From contig JAHLEZ010000030.1 of assembly GCA_020726505.1 (NCBI GenBank), positions 496,001-560,000 of the forward strand: a DNA stretch of 64,000 nucleotides, written 5' to 3'. The notes beneath the pieces are model-generated. The model was not told the origin of the DNA. It did not search any database and saw only the letters and a list, made by a program, of their open reading frames with translations. The DNA is from Leptodontidium sp. MPI-SDFR-AT-0119. Its lineage: Eukaryota; Ascomycota; Leotiomycetes; Helotiales; Leptodontidiaceae. The position numbers and the translations under genes were made by a program. This document shows positions 57,480 through 64,000 of the stretch, in pieces. Position 1 is the first letter of the stretch; each line of letters starts with the position of its first letter.

Positions 57480-58690
57480 AAGATAAACCTTAATAAACCT
57501 TAACTCTTATTGCCACTGTGGCGTCCACTCTTAGCTAAGAGAAGCTAAGAGAAGTTTATCCCTTCGTCCGCTGAGACATTTCCGCTGTTAGCAGAGGGGT
57601 GGCTTACACGTCTGCTGGGGGAAGTATATATTATTCTTGCATAGAAATTACTTGGTAATCTCTATCCCGTTTATGAAAATACACTTAAGCTATTATTTTA
57701 AGACGCAACGAGCTATATTAAAAATAAAACGCTTACTTAACGAAGCCGGTTCTAGTAATTCAAAAAGTATATAACGTACGGAAAAAAAAAAAATACTGAC
57801 TCTTAATAAGATCCTTAATAAGTTTAGACTAATTAAAGACGTCCCCTTTAAGCTATCTAAGTGTAAAGCTCACTGACCAGCTACTGTAATTTTACGTCTT
57901 AATTTCCTTCTCTCTTTCGAACTATACGATTGCTTCGATTTATCCTTTACACTTACTCTTTTATAGATTATCATAATAAATATAAATCAATATGAGAATT
58001 TATAACAAATAAGAATTAAGCAAGAAAGAGCTCGGTAATAGCGACTTTTACTCGTAGAAGAGTTTTAAGTTTTTGTTAAAGCGTTGTTTTATATAAGAGT
58101 TTATAAGGAGCCTCGTAATAATATATACTAAAATTCAAATAAAAATAAAAGATTAATATATGTAATTTCAACTTATATTATTGTAAATCGTTATAAAGAG
58201 ATTAAGGGGTATTATTATATTTCTAATACTGAAGATAACGAACCTCGAGGGTATTGTTTGCTTATAAATTCGATATAATAATATAAGATCGAGCTTCTTA
58301 CTTCGAAATTGTAAGCTTCTTAACAAAAGTATTATTTTCTTTTGTTAGAACTTAATATTAATAAGCTTACAGTTTATTACATTAGAAAGTAAGTGATTAG
58401 TCTTTTATTAATTGCTTTACTATTAATAATTTCTATTGGATCTTAATATACTTATAAAATACTAAGTAGACTAATTATGTAAGGGTATAAGACGTATAGA
58501 ATTGCAGACTATAAGTATATATATAATTAGATTTAGAGCTCTCGAGTACACGGAATATAAGCTCTTTTTAATTAACTAAAGCTTACTGTAACTGGTTTAC
58601 TTATACGATTTCTTATACTTTCTCTCATATAATAACGTCTTACGGTTTGCTTTAATAACTACTTTACTTTTATACCTCTATTTCAAGAGC
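57480..58690. other. AT-rich degraded repeat block
   Basis: RIP-like sequence without recognisable coding motifs, LTRs or complete TIRs. It lies about 120 bp upstream of the esterase start and may hold its promoter near 57,360-57,640. Confidence 0.5.
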
Positions 58691-58999
58691 TTCAAGCATA
58701 TCAAAAACAAGACATGATCACGGACTTGTAAAGCCCGCCCCCACTTTCAATGGCAGCTGGAAGGTATCCCTGCAGAATTGGAGATTAACTTTAACAAGGA
58801 ACGCTCTGCGCGGGGAACCTAGTCCTCCGTTCGGGAGACCGGCAATTAATCTCATGACCGAGAGGAAGGAATTCGTCGTCGGTGCGCTAGTGAAGGTAGA
58901 CGGCGGCGATTGTTTTGCAAGCCGATTGGGAGTGGGAAGCTGAATCGAAAATTAGTCCCTTCTCCATTTTCTATTGATTATTGATCAAGCGCCGACATA

Positions 59000-59358
59000 A
59001 TGCCTTGGACGCACGAAAACCCTACTCAAGTACGTTTCCTAAAATCGCTGCCGCTAGAGCTCCGGCCCAGGGTCCTGTCGCTCTCACAGCTCGGGCTCTA
59101 TGGAATGTTAAGTTGTTTGTTGTCTTTCATGGTTATTCAGAGTCAATGGCGAAGGAATATTGGTACGGGAACCACAAAGGTAGATTAGGAGGGGTCAATT
59201 ATCCAGAAATCTATGAGTTCAATGGGCGTAGAGGTGCAGAGACGCAACGGAGTTCAAATGTCAAAGTTCGAGCCTTGGCTGATGTTCTCTGGGACATCAT
59301 TCTCAACTGCATTTGTCATGTAATTGGCATTGTTCTTTCACGGCGACTCGATATCTAA
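59000..59358 (+). CDS. Hypothetical small protein, speculative two-exon model
   Basis: A non-RIP island begins near 58,700. Model: exon 59000-59029 (MPWTHENPTQ), donor GTACGT, then 59143-59358 (SMAKEYWYGNHKGRLGG... ending LSRRLDI), 81 residues. The second exon has plausible coding character but no domain I know. A single-exon reading from 59000 (62 residues) is the alternative. The evidence is weak. Confidence 0.25.
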
Positions 59359-59796
59359 ACTACCTTACTGACTACCTGCCTCATTACGTGCTAAAGCCCT
59401 GGTAGGCAGCTCCACCTAAAATAATGAATAACGGCCCTTTATGGCGACGATACTTGTTTTGGATGTACCTCATGACTCAATCACCATCCAAAAACGCATG
59501 CATGCGGGGTGTACTAACCTACTCGCCCCCCACCGAATCTGGCGGTAAATCCCGGTCTGTTACGGAAGGCAAGCCACTGAGTCAGAGAACAATACAATCG
59601 GCCCGATCTTGAAGCCCGCTTTCTGGTGCAGTGCAATCAATTCTCAATAATTCCGTAAGAAATTCTACTAGCAGGGAACTGATCAAAAGTCTGACCACCT
59701 GCTGATGAACTTCCTGCAGTAGGTGGTTAGAGCACCCCGCCAACTCCAATAGTAGGGGGAATGACTGCCAACCGACTCTGTGTAACTGCGTAAACC

Positions 59797-60692
59797 ATGG
59801 TGCAGGAAATGGGTTATTATTTGGCAAAGGCAACTCCATCAGAATACGAAGATAGCGTTGTTCAAGACCAAAGAGTCATCACAGTCCCGTGATAAAGTGG
59901 ATGCTACGGCAGGCTTCGATGTTCGACCGCACCAAACAACCGTCGCAAGTCACTATCCCCTTAACTGTCAGAAGCACAAATCGCACACTTTTCTACAGGG
60001 GGTTACGGGGTTGCCATCACTACAGGGCGTGTGTGATGCGGGGCTAGGTAAACAAAAACATCAACAACTTTATTTTCCCACTTATTTCCCTCCTAGATTC
60101 TAGAGGCATTGATTGCTATAGGAAAGGATACACTTGAATCGCGAAAACGAAAGGTTTCAGATTTATTTAGCGCCTCTTTTGGGTTTCCAATTCATTGGCA
60201 TGAGCTTGTTAAGATGCCGACGAGAGTAGACTGTAAAGCTTGAGGAGGGAGGTTTAGGGACCCCCTAAAGAAAAGAGTGGCTCTTAGCGAGTTGACTAGT
60301 AATACTAGCCAATTAGGTAAGAGGGTTGCTTCGCAATTTAGATATAGGCAATGCGACGTCTATCTTTGTAAAAAAAAAACAATTGCTTTGCTTTGTATCA
60401 TAATAATTAGCTATAGAATACACTGAATTTGGATGACAGCCTGAAATTTTGGTGTTCTTCGCTTAATTTAGGGTGTCGCTACAGGGGCCTTCAGTGGGTC
60501 AAAACTCTGGCAGCTGAGGGGATAAATGATGGGGTGGTGCTGAAGAAGAGAATTGACTTCGCAGTGGGAAGTCTAGAGGTTTTAATGAATGAAGACATGT
60601 TGAAGCAGGAATTTGAAGACCAATGTCGACCTATTTTGAGAGCTGGAATAAAGGCTGCAAGCGGAGCTTGTGGAACATCGAGTCAGCATTAG
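59797..60692 (+). pseudogene. Open sequence interrupted by the deleted piggyBac copy
   Basis: Left part: frame containing IALFKTKESSQSRDKVD and TAGFDVRPHQTTVASH up to 59956. Right part: NDGVVLKKRIDFAVGSLEVL and DMLKQEFEDQCRPILRAGIK, to a TAG at 60692. Both look coding-like, but whether they belonged to one gene is unproven: excision with a 2-bp duplication would not join these two frames. No family recognised. A minus-strand frame at 59582-59839 (85 residues, Leu-rich) competes with the left part. Confidence 0.25.
59957..60521 (+). mobile_element. Internally deleted piggyBac-like element, 565 bp
   Basis: Same inverted ends as 51606-53599 (CCCCTTAACTGTCAGA at left, complement at right) and the same TAT/ATA flanks. 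It keeps the first about 140 bp, then jumps to the transposase 3' end (EALIAIGKD to the Cys-rich finger) with frameshifts. It is a non-autonomous, MITE-like derivative of the family. Confidence 0.85.
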
Positions 60693-60699
60693 TCCAGCC

Positions 60700-63130
60700 T
60701 AAATAATCTTGCTTCTGTGAGGAGATCTGTCAAATTATAGCATTTTGAGACATGGCTCGAGGACAAATCGGGATCTTTCGCTCTACGGTACGGTCTCACG
60801 ATGCACCACCATGGTAACAAGCTAGTATTTAAAGATTTCCGAGCTCCTATCTTGATTAATTGATGCGTATAACATATTTCCTATGACGCAAGGTTAGGGA
60901 ACTCCCTATCCTTTCGCTCCTCCAGCCCCCATTTCTTGTTACTTAAGCGACACTCGACTTGCTCGGCAACATAACCGTAGCTGACGTACTTATAGGCACT
61001 ATTAGTTAAAGTATAACATTTTTATTTTTCTCCCGTTTGAAATTAATAGTAATTTCTCTATACGAATATTTAAAAGTTCCCGATATAGTATTAAACTCCG
61101 AAGTATACGGCGGGGCGATTATGAAAGTCCGATACTTATCCTTATTAGCCTTAATTCTTAACACGGTAACGTAAAACCACCCTAATATACTACTAAGTAT
61201 GTTATAACACTTGCTTTAATACTTATCTTACTAGAACTTTAAAACCGTTATTTCTCCTCGTCGAAGGAAGCGTATGTATAAAGGGTGTTCTTCTTAACAA
61301 GCTATTTATAGTACTAGGTCTGGCCGGTTTGCGTTGTAAAGTATATTAAAGAGGTAGCGAAGTCTAATTTCTCTTAATCGCAATTTGCTATTTGTTACGT
61401 CGTTAAAAAAGGCTTTTATTATGTCGTCCTTGTACTAGAGAGGGACTATTCTAAATTATAAAGCTAGAGCTTAATAAACTATATCTCGGTCTCGATTAAG
61501 ATAGTTGTTAAGAGATATATAATAAGCGTACAGGCGTTCGGGATTATCTATAACTAGAAGATGTTTATTATACACGTTATAGATTCGTGACGCTTCTGAT
61601 TTCTACTTCGTAGCTTCGTTAGTAAGTCCTAAGTTTTAAGTAAATCTTTTTATACACTTGAGACATTCGTAGTAGACCGCTGTCTCGATATTCACTTGGG
61701 CGTTTCCGTGCGCGATTCCCCGTCTTTAATCGCTTAGCCTATGTTTAATTAAACCTCCTTTTCCCCTCTTTTTTTCTTATGTATTATATGTACCTTTTAC
61801 TTAATCGATACATCTTAGGGATAATATAAGTTGATTTATAATACTTTATGAGAATATTAAAGATAAAAATAATTATATATCCCTAAGTAATTATATTGTA
61901 AAACAGGCCGTACATATATCGAATCTCTGGTGTCATGGCTAGAACAAGTCTATTAGGCTCCTAGGAATCTAGAATATTATCTAGGATCTTAGTATACAAA
62001 TCTTCTATGTCGACTATATATTTATTGTGTTACAGGTGCTAGGAGATAAGTGACTTCTAACTATTTAAACTTCTCGGTTTGGGGACAGTTGGTGTAGTAG
62101 CTAAATAGATTGCTGGCAAAGAACTATTTTAGCGCATTCAGGAGCTGGCTCACATCTTCCTTATCCGCTATTATCGTTCTAAGTCGTTTCGAAGCCGATA
62201 AGACATATTAACTAATAGCCGAAAGTATAACAGGAAGTCCTTATTCTAGCTTTATTAACACACTTTTAACCTAGATGTATCGCGCACTCGTGAAGCTAAA
62301 TTTAGGTTCTTAACTCTCCGGCGAGCTAGTGCTAATAAGGATGAAAGTTAAGCAGACACTAGTTTCGTATTTCTTGAATAAAGGGTTTAGTATCTTTACT
62401 ATTTTATCTTCGTAAACTGTCTCCGAGTAATAAATTATTATTTCCGAGCTAGGTTTACCTTTTATTATAATCTTAATTATTGTTGACGCATTTTAACTAA
62501 GATCGTAGTACACAACGCTAAGTTAAGGGAAGGTCGTGAAGTTAAATTCGAAAGTTTCGTAACGAATTACGAGTAGCTAACTCTAATATTTTAAAAATCC
62601 ACGAGGTCTAGTTAAACCCTTTGCCGGCTTTTAAGAACTCGCATTAAAAGTAAGGGCATCTTATCCGATTAGATATTATTTCCGATCATAAGTCTCGGAA
62701 GCGTAAATGTTTACTAGTCTGGTTACACTTTTCCTAACTTGCCAGTTTGAATTTAATATAATGTCGTGTGTGCCGTCGGGGTAAAACAAATAAAGCCTGC
62801 GAAGAAGTATAGCTCGTTGCTAAAACAAATATAAGTGTTATTTTCGTACTTAGGCCAGAAGAACCTATTTTCTTAATCACCGGCATAAAATCCATTCCTA
62901 ATGTGTATACTAATAACGTTCTCCTTAATATAAAGGTTCGAGGTGAGATCGTATGTAATATATTATATAATTTAATAGTAGTTCGTTTATCTTAAGTTAA
63001 GAACGCAGTCTAATACAGGCGCTCTATTAACACTAAAATCGTGATATCTAATTCTTATAACAAATACGATAACTTAAGATGGCTGCTACTTTAAGTCGAA
63101 TGATCTTCGAATGATCTTCGAAGGTATATA
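60700..63130. other. Degraded repeat block, no intact gene
   Basis: The first about 250 bp still look genic; the rest is RIP-like. On the minus strand around 61,450-61,700 a decayed frame reads NAQVNIETAVYYECLKCI and IYNVYNKHLLVIDNPERL, probably a transposon protein, not identified. Confidence 0.5.
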
Positions 63131-63131
63131 G

Positions 63132-63300
63132 GCAGGGTGGGGAGAAAAAATTAAGTTACTTAAATAAAAATTAAGTTACTTTAATTAAATTAAATTAAAA
63201 TTTGAATAACAACTTGACTTAATTAAATTAAAGTAACTTAAAAGTTACTTAATTTTTTACTTAATTCTTTATAACAAATTTAATTAATATATAACTTTTA
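63132..63300. repeat. Dispersed hairpin repeat, copy 2
   Basis: Begins CAGGGTGGGGAGAAAAAATT and repeats the AATTAAGTTACTT units and their inverse, matching 3018-3200 in the same orientation. Here it lies 14 bp from an LTR of the Copia-like family. Confidence 0.6.
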
Positions 63301-63314
63301 ATATAAATTCTACT

Positions 63315-64000
63315 TGTCATGGTATATAGTTAGCGGCACCTGCTACGCGAGCCCACTAAGCAGCCAGGCGTGCTTCCTGCACACCTGTAACTAGTTAAAC
63401 ATACTTACTTGACATATGTATAGCTAGCTTTCTCCCTCTTAATAAGAGGCAGAGCACTTCTCAATTAATCTTTTGCTCCTTATTACTTAACTAATTCTCA
63501 CTTCTTTACTCTTTTAGTATTCTACGTGATAGTTAAGAGCCATATAACTCTCAGAGCCCTAATAATTCATACTTAATAGAATACTACTTTATATCTTCTT
63601 CTTTACTTTCTCTAATAATTATTGTACGTCTTTACTTACGCTTTATTCCTAAGAAATCAACTATAGCCGACTCTAGGAGCGACCGTATTAAGGACTAGAA
63701 GGGCTAAACTAAATTTAATACTAAATTTCAAGCTTAAGTACACAACAGAGGCCTTTAGCCTCTCGTCGACCCTAATAGACTTAATGTTCCCTCTCTTGTA
63801 ATAAATCTACTAGTTTTTAACATAGAGACTAAGTTTCTTTAAAAGAAAAATATAAAGCGGCTAATTAGTTCACTGGCGATACTCTTTTCCGCAGTCGAAT
63901 CAGAATATAATAAAGCTTTTAAGGTCTTTATTATTGAGAAAAGCGACTAAAGCAACGTGGTTACTAAATACAATTAACTCTATACTTAGGTTATTAATTA
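63315..64000 (+). mobile_element. 5' end of a Copia-like LTR retrotransposon, truncated by the window
   Basis: LTR 63315-63531 (TGTCATG...CGTGATA, 217 bp) pairs with the solo LTR at 3445-3660. Flanks differ, as expected for a 5' LTR. Just downstream is TAACTCTCAGAGCC, resembling the tRNA-half primer site of Copia elements. Then comes a decayed gag-like frame near 63,680-63,770 with DW.GWTKFNTKFQA and GLWPLVDPN character once RIP stops are ignored. Confidence 0.6.

Overview
The window is nuclear DNA of a filamentous ascomycete (Pezizomycotina). The evidence is short spliceosomal introns of about 45-160 nt with GTAAGT-like donors and CTAAC-like branch sites, a HET-domain gene, a C2H2/fungal_trans regulator, and fungal transposon families. 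Base composition alternates sharply. Islands of intact, normal-looking genes are separated by AT-rich blocks of broken transposons whose changes look like repeat-induced point mutation (RIP: C-to-T and G-to-A, CAG to TAG, Asp to Asn). The species cannot be named from the sequence; a Leotiomycete or similar is a guess.

Layout. 0.35-2.5 kb: a complete HET-domain gene. 2.5-14.3 kb: a transposon block with a complete but dead 7.9-kb Ty3/Gypsy element on the minus strand, bounded by 302/301-bp LTRs and a perfect 5-bp target duplication, carrying two nested insertions. 14.4-57.4 kb: twelve intact genes, eleven of them metabolic, broken up by transposons. In order they are a fumarylacetoacetate hydrolase-family protein, a glutaryl-CoA dehydrogenase-like enzyme, a PRISE/iridoid-synthase-like reductase, an MFS transporter, a cytochrome P450, a nitroreductase, an NmrA-like protein, a DUF3500 protein, a phenol-hydroxylase-type FAD monooxygenase, a carboxymuconolactone-decarboxylase-like protein, a C2H2/fungal_trans transcription factor and a type-B carboxylesterase. 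The intruders are a 3.5-kb Tc1/mariner-like element, a 5.8-kb Tad-like LINE, a Fot1/pogo element with a solo LTR inside it, and a piggyBac-like element inside an older LINE relic. 57.4-64 kb: degraded repeats, a small island of doubtful coding sequence holding an internally deleted piggyBac copy, and the start of a Copia-like element that runs off the window.

Function. The metabolic genes look like a catabolic or detoxification cluster for an ester- or enone-containing, probably aromatic, compound. Proposed roles are ester cleavage (esterase), uptake or export (MFS), oxidation (P450, FAD monooxygenase), enone or nitro/quinone reduction (PRISE, nitroreductase), ring-fission-product handling (CMD-like, FAH), acyl-CoA oxidation (GCDH-like), and a local regulator. 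No PKS, NRPS, terpene synthase or ring-cleavage dioxygenase is visible, so both pathway and substrate are inference. Gene models were spliced by hand from splice sites, reading phase and family conservation; exon coordinates are given in each entry.
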